Shown: in pieces, positions 1 through 8,387 of the stretch
How positions within the stretch are numbered: position 1 is the stretch's first letter
How the letters are laid out: each line of letters opens with the position of its first letter
Made by a program: the position numbers and the translations under genes
The notes under the pieces: model-generated
Database searches by the model: none
What the model was told of the DNA's origin: nothing
What the model saw: only the letters and a program-made list of their open reading frames with translations
Assembly: GCF_006352025.1 (NCBI RefSeq)
Contig: NZ_CP040936.1
Span: forward strand, 3,908,001 to 3,972,000
DNA from: Hymenobacter sp. DG01
Lineage (GTDB): Bacteria > Bacteroidota > Bacteroidia > Cytophagales > Hymenobacteraceae
DNA length: 64,000 nucleotides
Direction of reading: 5' to 3'

Positions 1-16
1 GTAGGGGGCATGGGCA

Positions 17-1216
17 TCAGGAAACGGAAAGCAGCTCGCCCGGCTGGGGCAGGGCGCGGGCCACGAGGTGTTGGGCCTGGAGCAAAGCCTCGGCTGAGGG
101 CTCGTGCAGCAAGCGGGTCAGGCCGGGGGCGGGCTGGGTCAGGTCGGCATCCCAGAGGCCGGCGCGGTGCCAGGGCGTGAGGTGGTCCCAGTCGGGCCGG
201 TCAATAATGGGGTAGAGGCACACGCCCAGCAGGGGCACCCCAGCTTTCAGGGCCCGCGCCGACTCCCGGGCTACCATGCGCAGCCACTGGGGGCGGTCCT
301 GGCCGGGGTGGCTGGTTTCAGTGAGCACCACCGGCCGGCCGTAGCGGCGGTAGGCTTGCTTCAGCAGCTGGCTCAGCGGGCGGAAGCGCGGGTCGTGGTG
401 CTCATTGGCCCAGGGCAGGGTCTGGTGCGGGTCCAACTGCCACTGGTTGTCGTAGTAGAAGTTGAAGCCCAGCAAATCCAGGTACTCGGGCCGGCCTCCC
501 AGCTCCGGGCACAGGCGGCCGGCCAGCATATCCACGCTCTGAAACTGGTTGTTGTGAAACTCGCGGGCCCGGCGCACCTCGCCGGCGCTGGCCCCGAGGC
601 GGGGCACAATGTTAATCAGCGGCTCGGTGGTCAGGATGCGGATGCCCGGATCGGCCTCACGCAGAGCGGCTACTCCCTCAATGTAGGCCCGCATCAGCCC
701 GCGCTTCACTTCCCAGCCCTGGCCCACGCAGTACGGCGAAGTGCCGCGCACATCGCCCCCCAGCCAGCTCATGAAGCTGACCTCATTTATAGGCGTGACG
801 ATTAGTACATCATCGGGGCGCTGACTGCGGTAGAACTCCACGAAGGCCCGGCAGAGGTGGGCAAAGCGGCGCGCGAACATAGGATGCAGGGGTGTCAGGT
901 CGTCGGGGTAGCCAAAGTGGCACAGGTCCCAGATTTGCTGGATGTTGTGGCGCTGCCCTGCCTCCAGCAGCACCTGTACCGTGCTCCAGTCGTAGTGGTA
1001 GGGCGTGCGCTCCACCTGGCTCCAGCGGATGCCTTCGCGCACGCTACCCATGTTAAAGGACTGCACGGCCTGGTAGTCGTCGTCGAGTAGCTGCAGGTGG
1101 CCCGTCAGGGTCAGAAAATCGACGCGGTTGCCGAAGGCGTTCTGCTGGTCGGTGCACTCGAAGCCGGCCATCCAGAACGATTGAAACGGAGAAGTAGCGA
1201 AGAAATTTTTCGTCAT
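17..1216 (-). CDS. GH1-like (clan GH-A) glycoside hydrolase
   Basis: 399 aa, no signal peptide, so probably cytoplasmic. The sequence reads as a TIM-barrel glycosidase of the family 1/beta-glucosidase type. The likely acid/base glutamate is E145 in TPINEVSF and the likely nucleophile is E300 in VVLTETSHPG, the usual order and context in clan GH-A. The N-terminal GFECTDQ stretch and the REGIRWSQVE strand also fit. It is shorter than classical GH1 enzymes (about 450 aa). The substrate cannot be read from sequence. The stop lies 17 bases from the window edge, so downstream operon partners are unseen. The CDF gene follows upstream on the same strand after about 50 bases. Confidence 0.75.
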   Translation of the reverse strand: MTKNFFATSPFQSFWMAGFECTDQQNAFGNRVDFLTLTGHLQLLDDDYQAVQSFNMGSVREGIRWSQVERTPYHYDWSTVQVLLEAGQRHNIQQIWDLCHFGYPDDLTPLHPMFARRFAHLCRAFVEFYRSQRPDDVLIVTPINEVSFMSWLGGDVRGTSPYCVGQGWEVKRGLMRAYIEGVAALREADPGIRILTTEPLINIVPRLGASAGEVRRAREFHNNQFQSVDMLAGRLCPELGGRPEYLDLLGFNFYYDNQWQLDPHQTLPWANEHHDPRFRPLSQLLKQAYRRYGRPVVLTETSHPGQDRPQWLRMVARESARALKAGVPLLGVCLYPIIDRPDWDHLTPWHRAGLWDADLTQPAPGLTRLLHEPSAEALLQAQHLVARALPQPGELLSVS

Positions 1217-1264
1217 AGCGTAGGGAAAAGAAGGAAATGCCGGGGCTGGCGCGGCAGCTGCTAC

Positions 1265-2221
1265 TTAAATCTGGGGCGAGGTAGTGTTGGGCTCGGCGGG
1301 CTGGCGCTGCTTACCCGAAAGACCTTTGGCCTCAATAAAGATGCGCTTAAACTCCGGATACTGCGCCCGGATAGCGTCCTGAAGCTCGTCCACGGTTTTT
1401 TCCACCTCGCCGGCCGATAAGTGGTCGTGAAACTCTACATCCAGGGCCAGTACTACATCGTGGGGGCCCAGGTACATGGTAAGCGGGCGCCGCACCTGCT
1501 CCACGCCGCGCTGCTGCCGGGCCAGGGCCTCCAGGGCGTCGAGGGTTTCGGGCTCTACCCCTTCGCCTACCAGTAAGCCTTTGGTTTTGTAAATCAGGAA
1601 GATGGCTACCGACACCAGCAGCAGGCCAATGCAGATAGAGGCCGCCCCATCAAAGTACGGGTTGTTGAGCATGTGCCCAAAGTACACGCCGGCCAGGGCA
1701 ATAACGAGGCCTACCAGGGCGGCCAGGTCTTCCATCATGATGGCGAATACGGAGGGGTCCTTGCTGCGGCGCAGGGTAGCCCAGAAGCCCGCGTCGCCGC
1801 GGCTCTTGTTGAACTCCCGGAACGCCAGGAAAAACGAAATGCCCTCGAACAGCATCGACAGGCCCAGCACCCAGTAGTTCCAGGTGGCATCGGTGATGGG
1901 GGCCGGGTTTTTCAGGTGCTCCACCCCCTCGTAGAACGACATGCCGCCGCCTACCGAAAATACCAGGATGGCCACAATCAGGGACCAGAAGTACAACTCT
2001 TTGCTGCGCCCGAAGGGGTAGCGGGCATCGGCGGGCTTTTCGGCCTGGTGCACCCCAAACAAAATCAGCAGACCATTGCCGCTGTCCACCAGGGAGTGAA
2101 TACCCTCCGAGAGCATGGCCGAGCTGCCGGTAAAGAAGGCCGCCACGAATTTGCTGATGGCAATGGCGACGTTGGCCCCAATAGCGCCGTAAATAGCAAT
2201 TTTAGACGAGCCTCCGGCCAT
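1265..2221 (-). CDS. Cation diffusion facilitator (CDF) family transporter
   Basis: 318 aa inner-membrane protein expected to export a divalent metal such as Zn, Fe or Mn in exchange for protons. The TM2 metal-site pattern HxxxD is visible at H42/D46 (SEGIHSLVDSGNG). A second acidic pair, E164-D165, lies in the later helix (MMEDLAALVG). About six hydrophobic segments precede a cytoplasmic C-terminal domain from about residue 213. The long insertion around residues 104-155 resembles the SLC30A9-like branch of CDF proteins. The start codon is well placed and the divergent permease begins 80 bases away, so the two probably share a promoter region. Metal specificity is not determinable. Confidence 0.88.
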   Translation of the reverse strand: MAGGSSKIAIYGAIGANVAIAISKFVAAFFTGSSAMLSEGIHSLVDSGNGLLILFGVHQAEKPADARYPFGRSKELYFWSLIVAILVFSVGGGMSFYEGVEHLKNPAPITDATWNYWVLGLSMLFEGISFFLAFREFNKSRGDAGFWATLRRSKDPSVFAIMMEDLAALVGLVIALAGVYFGHMLNNPYFDGAASICIGLLLVSVAIFLIYKTKGLLVGEGVEPETLDALEALARQQRGVEQVRRPLTMYLGPHDVVLALDVEFHDHLSAGEVEKTVDELQDAIRAQYPEFKRIFIEAKGLSGKQRQPAEPNTTSPQI

Positions 2222-2318
2222 ACAGTTACGCGGTTAAACTCTGCTGGTACGCACCGGGGCCGGGCCGGGTTGGAACAGCCGCCTGAACAATCTGCCCTCA
2301 ATGGGCTTTTACGCCTCT

Positions 2319-3716
2319 ATGACCCCGACTACTACCCCTACCGCTCCCCTCAAACGCCGCCTCGGTCTGGTGCAAGCCACGGCCCTCAATATGATTGACA
2401 TGGTGGGCATTGGGCCCTTCGTGACGCTCCCGCTGGTGATGGGGTTTATGGGGCCGAACTTCTTGCTGGCCTGGGTGGTAGGCGCGGCCCTGAGCTTGGT
2501 GGATGGCCTGATCTGGAGCGAGCTGGGTGCCGCCTACCCCGAGGCCGGCGGCTCGTACCGCTTCCTGAAGCTGGCCTACGGGGAGCAGAAGTGGGGCCGG
2601 CTGATGTCGTTTCTGTACGTGTGGCAAACGCTGGTGCAGGCCCCGCTGGTGGTAGCCTCCGGAGCCATTGGCTTCGCGCAGTATTTCGGCTACCTGGTGC
2701 CCCTCACGGAGTGGTGGCAACCCAAGCTGGTATCGGGCACGGTGGTGTTGCTGCTGCTGGCCCTGCTCTACCGCAAAATCGAGGACATTGGGCGGCTGGG
2801 CGTATTGCTGTGGATAGGGGTGTTGGGCCTGATGGGCTGGCTGATTGTGGGCGGCGTAACCCACGCCACGCATCCGGTGGCCTGGCTGCCGGCCGGAGGG
2901 GTAGGGGCCTTGCCTGGCGTGCTGCTATCGGCGGCCATGGGGCAGGCTACGGTTAAGACCATCTATAGTTACCTGGGCTACTACAACGTGTGTCACCTGG
3001 GCGGCGAGGTCCAGGCTCCTCATAAGATTATTCCGCGCAGCATCTTCCTGAGCATTCTGGGCATTATGGCCCTCTACCTGCTGCTGAACTGGAGCGTGGG
3101 CTCGGTTATTCCCTGGGCCGAAGCCAGCCACTCCGAGTTTATCGTCAGCACCTTCGTAGAGCGTATTTACGGGGCTACGGCCGCCAAAGCGGCCACGGCC
3201 TTGGTACTCTGGGTAGCCTTTGCCTCCCTGTTTGCCGTACTGCTGGGCTACTCGCGCATTCCCTACGCCGCCGCCGCCGATGGGGAGTTTCTACCCCTGT
3301 TTGCCCGTACCCACCCGACCAAGCACTTCCCGCACGTATCATTGCTGCTACTCGGTGGGGTAGGGTTTGTGTTCAGTCTGCTGTTTAAGCTGGGCGAGGT
3401 CATCAGCGCCATTCTGGCCATGCGTATTCTGGTGCAGTTCGTGGGCCAGGCTGTGGGGCTGGTGCTGCTGCGTCGTCGGCGCGGTACCCAGGGGCTGCCG
3501 TTCCGGATGCCGCTCTACCCCTTGCCCGTGGTGGTAGCCGTAGCTGTATGGCTCTGGGTGTTCTTCAGCATTCAGGATGGCGTTAAGCTCAGCCTCTCCG
3601 AAACGGTCACGCTGTTCCTGCCCTTCCAGGTAGGGGCCTTGCTGATGATGGCGCTGGGGGTAGGCGTGTTTCTGCTCTGGAGCCGCCGGCTAAAGCGCTG
3701 GCCGTTTGAGAAGTAG
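2319..3716 (+). CDS. APC family amino acid permease
   Basis: 465 aa from the ATG at 2319; an in-frame ATG at 2301 would add six residues. It has about twelve hydrophobic segments. The first helix carries the APC signature region NMIDMVGIGPFVTLP and is followed by GAALSLVDGLIWSELGAAYPEAGGSY, typical of amino acid/polyamine/organocation transporters. It is expected to import an amino acid or amine across the inner membrane; the substrate is unknown. It is divergent from the CDF gene. No terminator hairpin is evident between its stop and the convergent gene at 3759. Confidence 0.87.
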   Translation: MTPTTTPTAPLKRRLGLVQATALNMIDMVGIGPFVTLPLVMGFMGPNFLLAWVVGAALSLVDGLIWSELGAAYPEAGGSYRFLKLAYGEQKWGRLMSFLYVWQTLVQAPLVVASGAIGFAQYFGYLVPLTEWWQPKLVSGTVVLLLLALLYRKIEDIGRLGVLLWIGVLGLMGWLIVGGVTHATHPVAWLPAGGVGALPGVLLSAAMGQATVKTIYSYLGYYNVCHLGGEVQAPHKIIPRSIFLSILGIMALYLLLNWSVGSVIPWAEASHSEFIVSTFVERIYGATAAKAATALVLWVAFASLFAVLLGYSRIPYAAAADGEFLPLFARTHPTKHFPHVSLLLLGGVGFVFSLLFKLGEVISAILAMRILVQFVGQAVGLVLLRRRRGTQGLPFRMPLYPLPVVVAVAVWLWVFFSIQDGVKLSLSETVTLFLPFQVGALLMMALGVGVFLLWSRRLKRWPFEK

Positions 3717-3758
3717 CTAACTGAAAACTTGCTTTGGCAATGTTAAGTGGGCTCGCAT

Positions 3759-4280
3759 CTATCGGATAAATATTGAGCCGGGTGGATGCTTTACAGACTT
3801 GGCCTTCGCAAGTTCAATGGCAATTACAGACTCCGGGGCCTCAGGCGTAGCCGGCGTGACGCACACTTGCCCGATAGCGCCGGGTGCAATCCGCAGGTCC
3901 GATACCTGTTCGGCGCTGAGAGGTCGGCCATTTATCATCACCCGAAAAGGCCGCTGCACACCCTGCTGGTGAGCTATTTGCGCAAACGACCGACTGGGAA
4001 TCTGTTTTTTGTAGTCAAAGGAAATAACGCCTCCCCAGGTTATACCTCTAAGCAAAGGAGGTACATTACTCTCCTTATGTATTTCAACACGAAGTATATC
4101 CTCGGGCATAATTGCGGGAAAGAGCCCGCCGCTTACGAGAATATTCGGCTTGATTAACATTAGCGGCTCCTGCACATTGTGATGAGTATTTCTAACGGCC
4201 ACAGAATCCTGTCCGTAAGTGCACAAAGAGCCCGCTGTCAAGCTGATAAAAAGTAGGGAAGGGAATAGGTACTTAGTCAT
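3759..4280 (-). CDS. Secreted protein with TonB-plug-like C-terminal half
   Basis: 173 aa from the ATG at 4280, chosen because it begins a clean signal peptide (MTKYLFPSLLFISLTAG, cleavage near CTYGQ); an upstream in-frame ATG at 4364 would spoil it. The C-terminal half has the feel of a small plug domain: RPFRVMINGRPLSAEQVSDL followed by a strand IGQVCVTPA, reminiscent of the 'vdGvp...dIesIeVlk' part of TonB receptor plugs. There is no barrel. Codon usage is less GC-biased than the neighbours. Function unknown; envelope localisation is inferred from the signal peptide only. Confidence 0.6.
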   Translation of the reverse strand: MTKYLFPSLLFISLTAGSLCTYGQDSVAVRNTHHNVQEPLMLIKPNILVSGGLFPAIMPEDILRVEIHKESNVPPLLRGITWGGVISFDYKKQIPSRSFAQIAHQQGVQRPFRVMINGRPLSAEQVSDLRIAPGAIGQVCVTPATPEAPESVIAIELAKAKSVKHPPGSIFIR

Positions 4281-4356
4281 AGGTAGTAGATTTAGTAAAG
4301 GGCAATAACACGAAGCTGCAGTAATATAGTCTGTTTCCGGTATTACGCTGTCCGCG

Positions 4357-4869
4357 TTACCCAAGCAACTTCTCGTAGCAGAAGAATCGCAGCCCCGGCC
4401 GGAACGCCAGCGTGATTTCGCCGGCGTAGCGGTAGCCCAGTTTCGGGAACAGCCGCTGGGTAGCCTGGTTTTCCGAGTTGGTATCTACGCGCAGCACCCG
4501 CAGGCCCTGCTGCCGCGCCAGCAGCTCGGCCTGTTCCAGCAATGCCACGGCTAACCCGTGGCCCTGGGCGGCGGGGTCCACGGCCAGGCGGTGGGTAACT
4601 AGCGCCGGCTCCGCGACATCCCAGTCGGCTTGGGCATATTCGGCGTCCTGGTCGTTGTGGGTGAGGGCCGCCACGGCGGCTACCGCGCCGTTCAGTTCCG
4701 CTACCCAAAGGTGGCCTTTGGCAACATCCTGCTCGAACACTTCCGCATTGGGGTAGTCGGCGCTCCACTGCTGGTTGCCGCTGGCCTGCATCAGGGGCAC
4801 TACCCGTCGGATGAGGGCAAGAATGGCAGGAATATCAGCAAGAGTAGCCGGGCGGAGCAGAGTAGTCAT
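4357..4869 (-). CDS. GNAT family N-acetyltransferase
   Basis: 170 aa starting at MTTLLRPATLADIPAIL, the usual GNAT N-terminus; an earlier ATG at 4902 would overlap the hairpin terminator of hemB, so it is rejected. The acetyl-CoA binding motif A is visible as HRLAVDPAAQGHGLAVALLE, followed by LRVDTNSENQATQRLFPKLGY (motif B, N and Y positions conserved). It transfers an acetyl group to an unknown amine. It is transcribed in the same direction as hemB but is insulated from it by a terminator. Confidence 0.85.
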   Translation of the reverse strand: MTTLLRPATLADIPAILALIRRVVPLMQASGNQQWSADYPNAEVFEQDVAKGHLWVAELNGAVAAVAALTHNDQDAEYAQADWDVAEPALVTHRLAVDPAAQGHGLAVALLEQAELLARQQGLRVLRVDTNSENQATQRLFPKLGYRYAGEITLAFRPGLRFFCYEKLLG

Positions 4870-4902
4870 ACAAGGCAGATGCGTTGAGGCGAAAAATTCC
4901 AT

Positions 4903-4940
4903 AAAAAAAGCGGAACCAGCCGAAGCTGGCTCCGCTTTTT
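4903..4940 (-). terminator. Rho-independent terminator of hemB
   Basis: An 11-bp stem (4910-4920 with 4925-4935) caps a 4-base loop that reads UUCG on the minus strand. The one imperfect pair becomes a G-U wobble in the minus-strand RNA, and U-runs flank both sides. This orientation fits hemB, whose stop is 16 bases upstream. Confidence 0.85.
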
Positions 4941-4955
4941 GCGGCCATCGGGCTT

Positions 4956-5948
4956 CTAGCCCCGGCGCAGCACCTCGGCCGCTTCCTTAGCGAAGTAGGT
5001 CAGAATGGCGTCGGCGCCGGCCCGTTTGATGCTGGTCAGCACTTCCATCATGGTTTTCTCGCCATCGAGCCAGCCCTGTTGGGCGGCGGCCTTCACCATG
5101 GCGTACTCGCCCGATACGTTGTAGGCCGTCACAGGCAGCTGGGTGTTGTCGCGCACTTCCCGAATCACGTCGAGGTAGCTCAGGGCGGGCTTAATCATCA
5201 CCATATCGGCGCCTTCCTGCTCATCAAGGGCCAGCTCCAGTAGGGCCTCGCGACGGTTGGCGTAGTTCATCTGGTAGGTTTTCTTGTCGCCTTTCTTCGG
5301 CGCCGAGTCCAGGGCGTCGCGGAAGGGGCCGTAGAAAGCCGAGGCGTACTTAGCCGTGTAGCTCATGATGCTCACGCCCGAGAAACCGTTGCTGTCCAGC
5401 ACCTCCCGAATCCAGGCCACGCGGCCGTCCATCATATCGGAAGGCCCGATGATGTCGGCGCCGGCGCGGGCCTGGGCCAGGGCCATCTGGCCCAGCACTT
5501 CCAGGGAAGCATCATTGAGAATCTCGCCTGAGTCGGGGTCCACAATACCGTCGTGTCCGTCAGAAGAATAGGGGTCCATGGCTACGTCGGTCATCAGCAC
5601 CACCTCCGGAAACTGCCGCTTAATGTCGGCCACGGTTTTGAGGTAGAGACCTTCCATGTTGGCCGACTCGCGGGCCAGCCGATCTTTCAGCACCTCGTTC
5701 ACCTGCGGAAACGGCGCGAAGCTCTTGATACCCAGCTCCACGCAGCGGCCAATTTCGTCGATAACCCGATCAGCGGAAAACCGGTGAATCCCCGGCATCG
5801 ACTTAATCTCAATCTGTTGGTTCTGACCTTCCGTGATAAAAATCGGGTAGATAAAATCGTGCGTGGTAAGGCGAGTTTCCTGCACCATGTCGCGGATAAC
5901 CTGAGACTTACGGTTGCGGCGCGGGCGGTGCGTGGGCAAAATAGGCAT
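4956..5948 (-). CDS. hemB: Delta-aminolevulinic acid dehydratase (porphobilinogen synthase)
   Basis: 330 aa, the usual length. It condenses two 5-aminolevulinate molecules into porphobilinogen in haem/tetrapyrrole synthesis, in the cytoplasm. The two Schiff-base lysines are K200 (SYTAKYASAFYGP) and K253 (DMVMIKPALSYLD). The metal site region reads DVAMDPYSSDGHDGI (121-135): the cysteines of Zn-type enzymes are replaced by Ala and Asp, as in Mg-responsive HemB. The gene stands alone with its own terminator. The N-terminal RPRRNRKSQVIRDMVQET block is typical of bacterial HemB. Confidence 0.97.
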   Translation of the reverse strand: MPILPTHRPRRNRKSQVIRDMVQETRLTTHDFIYPIFITEGQNQQIEIKSMPGIHRFSADRVIDEIGRCVELGIKSFAPFPQVNEVLKDRLARESANMEGLYLKTVADIKRQFPEVVLMTDVAMDPYSSDGHDGIVDPDSGEILNDASLEVLGQMALAQARAGADIIGPSDMMDGRVAWIREVLDSNGFSGVSIMSYTAKYASAFYGPFRDALDSAPKKGDKKTYQMNYANRREALLELALDEQEGADMVMIKPALSYLDVIREVRDNTQLPVTAYNVSGEYAMVKAAAQQGWLDGEKTMMEVLTSIKRAGADAILTYFAKEAAEVLRRG

Positions 5949-6023
5949 GGATTGCTTTCAGTTGGTAAGACGAGGTAGAACAACTGCGGCAAAGGTAAGG
6001 TTGCGGCCGAGGTAAAGGGTTTT

Positions 6024-6554
6024 CTACTTGATGCCTCCGTAAGCTGCTCCGGCCATAAGAAACCCTACCGCAAAAATGATAGCGCCTACGTTGAAGCCTG
6101 CACTTCCCCCGATTATGATGCCGATGACAAGTCCGGCTGGTATCAGGAGACTTCCGACCAGAAATAATACTTGACCAAGCGTTGCGGCCTTTCTCATTTC
6201 GAGGACACGGGATGCAGATGGCTGCCTGAGTAGAATAGTGCCCTTTGACATTTTTCTGGTACCAGCCTTGTAAAGTAGAGCACGCTGAGCCGAACGCGTG
6301 ATAACTCGGTATAGCTGAGTTGGCTTACTTCGGGCAGAGGCTGACTGTTTGATTGATCTGAAAGGAAGCATTGCAGGTTGCGGAGCCTTTGGAGCAGTAA
6401 CTCTGGCTGCCGCTAAGTCAGCATGCCGAGTTGTGTCAGCTCGCGCCGACAGCGGCTGAGTAGGTCGAAACTGAAAAGCTACCTTCTCGCTGCGGCAGCT
6501 GATTAGCAGCAGCAACAGCAACGAAGCATAGTAGATACTGGGTAGGGCAGGCAT
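6024..6554 (-). CDS. Lipoprotein with two C-terminal membrane helices (SEKVAFQF family)
   Basis: 176 aa. The lipobox LLISC is followed by RSEKVAFQFRP, nearly identical to the start of the protein at 7266-7802. A basic, Ser/Thr/Ala-rich middle (about residues 35-115) links to two C-terminal hydrophobic segments (about 125-175, rich in Gly/Ala/Ile). The expected topology is a lipid-anchored N-terminus plus membrane-embedded hairpin. No enzyme motif is seen. It belongs to a locally repeated family. Function unknown. Confidence 0.65.
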   Translation of the reverse strand: MPALPSIYYASLLLLLLISCRSEKVAFQFRPTQPLSARADTTRHADLAAARVTAPKAPQPAMLPFRSIKQSASARSKPTQLYRVITRSAQRALLYKAGTRKMSKGTILLRQPSASRVLEMRKAATLGQVLFLVGSLLIPAGLVIGIIIGGSAGFNVGAIIFAVGFLMAGAAYGGIK

Positions 6555-6738
6555 AATGATAGGATATTTGATAAGGGTAGATACTGCGTCAAAACTACTG
6601 TAGTTGCCTCACTATAAAGCTCAACCGCGACAGTCACTACCAAAATTTTTCTCGTCCCATCCGCCACATCCGCCGTAAAACGGGCAAAATGCTCGCCTCT
6701 AATTCCTGTTTTCCCATCCCATCTACCAACCGAAAGCC

Positions 6739-7059
6739 ATGAAAGACAGCAAGCAAACCCCTAACTCGCCCAACAGCGCCGAAACCGGTAAGCATGCCCC
6801 AGGAGTAAGCGGCCAGCCTTCGGGCCCGCACGAAGGCCCCGTGGCCGGTGGCGCCGACAATACTCGCGGCGAAAATGTGCCCAGCCGGGAAGGCCACAGT
6901 GGCGGCGCCAAAAAAGGCAAATTCGACCCGGAAACCCACAGCCCGCAAGGCTCCCACGCCGCTCCCTCCGACGAGCGTGGTGCCGACAGCTCGGATAAGG
7001 AGTTCCGCAACAACCAGCCCAACGACAGCACCTCCCAGGCCGGCGGCTCTAATTCTTAA
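6739..7059 (+). CDS. Small disordered hydrophilic protein
   Basis: 106 aa, almost without hydrophobic residues and rich in Gly, Ser, Asn, Pro and Lys/Asp/Glu (for example SEQ positions 20-60 with GGADNTRGENVPSREGHSGG). It looks intrinsically disordered, similar in flavour to hydrophilin or stress proteins. The opposite-strand reading frame over the same bases is longer but reads as an Ala/Gly/Val-rich shadow. A strong hairpin terminator starts 18 bases after the stop, which supports this frame and strand. Function unknown. Confidence 0.6.
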   Translation: MKDSKQTPNSPNSAETGKHAPGVSGQPSGPHEGPVAGGADNTRGENVPSREGHSGGAKKGKFDPETHSPQGSHAAPSDERGADSSDKEFRNNQPNDSTSQAGGSNS

Positions 7060-7077
7060 GCCCGCTGGCAACCATAG

Positions 7078-7131
7078 AACAACCCAAATGCCCCGCATTG
7101 CCAGGTAGCAGTGCGGGGCATTTGGGTTGTT
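7078..7131 (+). terminator. 20-bp perfect hairpin terminator
   Basis: A perfect 20-bp inverted repeat (7078-7097 with 7112-7131) around a 14-base loop follows the disordered-protein gene. It ends TTGTTG rather than in a long U-run. Confidence 0.8.
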
Positions 7132-7265
7132 GCCGTTGGTGTTATCAGGCAAGGGCTGAAGCCGGCCCGCATTTGACGCCGATATGCAAAGAAATAGAGT
7201 AGTGAACTTCCACCGTTTGCATCATGAAGCGTCTGCCGGGAGTAGGCTAGATGCTGTAGTGTGAG

Positions 7266-7802
7266 CTACATATTGAAGAATTCCTGGAAGATTTCCAGCC
7301 AGGCGTGCTGCCCGCCCATGCCCAGCACCAGAAAGTAGTAGCCCAGAATTACAATGAGCGCCCCCACGCCCAGGCCCAGCCAGCCGCCCAATACAAACCC
7401 GGCTACTACCCCCACCGCCACCAGCAACCCACCCAGCACCAGGTGAAAGGTGTCCCGCTTAATGGCCTGCCGGGGCGTGCGGCGCGCGGCTGTTTCCGGC
7501 CGCTTTTGCGCCGCCTGCCGCAGCAGCTTACTAACCGAACGAGCTGGCCGAACCACGGCGTGCGCTGCCTGCCGCGACTTTTGCGTAGGTGCGGAGCGTG
7601 CGGCCACCGTGGAGGCCGGTGGGGTTACCGGTGCTGGCTGGGGTAGGGGGGCGGGCTTAGCCGGCATTAAGGGGGTAGGCGGCGCGGGCACCAGCTTTGG
7701 CGGCCGCGCCGGAGTAAACTGAAACGCCACTTGCTCGCTGCGGCAGCCACAAAGTAGCAGCACACCTACTGCCCAGCTGCGGCCCCATCGGAATATTTGC
7801 AT
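7266..7802 (-). CDS. Lipoprotein with two C-terminal membrane helices (SEQVAFQF family)
   Basis: 178 aa from the ATG at 7802, chosen because it gives MQIFRWGRSW then a hydrophobic stretch and the lipobox LLCGC; the longer frame to 7871 starts before any signal. After the Cys comes RSEQVAFQFTPARPP, matching the 6024-6554 protein. The middle is Pro/Ala/Lys/Arg-rich and low complexity. Two Gly/Val/Leu-rich helices (about 118-160) lie near the end, then a short amphipathic tail. Paralogue of the gene 0.7 kb away. Function unknown. Confidence 0.68.
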   Translation of the reverse strand: MQIFRWGRSWAVGVLLLCGCRSEQVAFQFTPARPPKLVPAPPTPLMPAKPAPLPQPAPVTPPASTVAARSAPTQKSRQAAHAVVRPARSVSKLLRQAAQKRPETAARRTPRQAIKRDTFHLVLGGLLVAVGVVAGFVLGGWLGLGVGALIVILGYYFLVLGMGGQHAWLEIFQEFFNM

Positions 7803-7874
7803 GCCCCAAAGTAAAACAAACCGGAGGCTACCTGGGCATTCCGGGCTTCGCGGCCGAAGCTCCACCAACAAACC

Positions 7875-7915
7875 GCCGCCGTAGCTTGCCCCATTCTGGA
7901 GCAGGCTACGGCGGC
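7875..7915 (-). terminator. Hairpin downstream of the 72-aa lipoprotein gene
   Basis: An 11-bp GC-rich stem (7875-7885 with 7905-7915), extendable inward. It is located 40 bases after the stop of the gene at 7957 and has no clear U-run. Confidence 0.5.
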
Positions 7916-7956
7916 GCGGTGTGTGAAAATCAGGAGCGAAAAAGTGGGCTAGTGGC

Positions 7957-8175
7957 TTACTGCTGATGAAGCGTGGCAGCCTCGGCGGCGGTCATTTGCA
8001 CGCGGGTAGCCTGCGGGCCCTGTGAGTCGTGCAACAGCAGCACGGTGCTGTCAGTGCTGGCCGAGAGGGCTGCTACCTGCCCGAAAGGCCGGGGCTGAAA
8101 AGCGGAGCGGCTGGTCTGGCAGCTGGCCATCAGGAATACTACACCACAGATCAAAAATAAACGAAGAGCGCGCAT
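7957..8175 (-). CDS. Short lipoprotein, third member of the AFQ-P family
   Basis: 72 aa. Signal peptide with lipobox FLMASC at Cys19, followed by QTSRSAFQPRPFGQ, which aligns with RSE(K/Q)VAFQFxP of the two larger neighbours. It lacks their low-complexity middle and C-terminal helices, and ends after a predicted soluble tail (STDSTVLLLHDSQGPQATRV). It may be a truncated or minimal family member. Function unknown. Confidence 0.55.
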   Translation of the reverse strand: MRALRLFLICGVVFLMASCQTSRSAFQPRPFGQVAALSASTDSTVLLLHDSQGPQATRVQMTAAEAATLHQQ

Positions 8176-8330
8176 AACCAGTAGATTTCGAAGTAGTAAT
8201 GGGTCAAAATTACTACCCCCGCCGCGCCCCCGAAGTCCTGCTCGACCAACCTCCAGCCCTGCGCTGCCAGCGGGCCTGTTTCGTCGGTAGGGGAGGGCCC
8301 AGCTGCCCGAACCTGCCGGTATAAACGACC

Positions 8331-8360
8331 AGCGGACTGCCCCATTAGGAGCAGTCCGCT
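8331..8360 (-). terminator. Hairpin downstream of the ornithine aminotransferase gene
   Basis: A perfect 10-bp stem (8331-8340 with 8351-8360) with a 10-base loop, 28 bases after the stop at 8388. No U-run, so strength is uncertain. Confidence 0.5.
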
Positions 8361-8387
8361 GCTGTAATAACAGGCAAAAAATCAGGC

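Noticed and set aside
6637..7152. 171-codon minus-strand ORF over the disordered-protein gene
   Set aside because: Ala/Gly/Val-rich shadow of a GC-rich region; the plus-strand frame has a matching terminator and a natural composition.
8151..8345. 64-codon ORF overlapping the 72-aa lipoprotein gene start
   Set aside because: No recognisable features and it would overlap the lipoprotein start.
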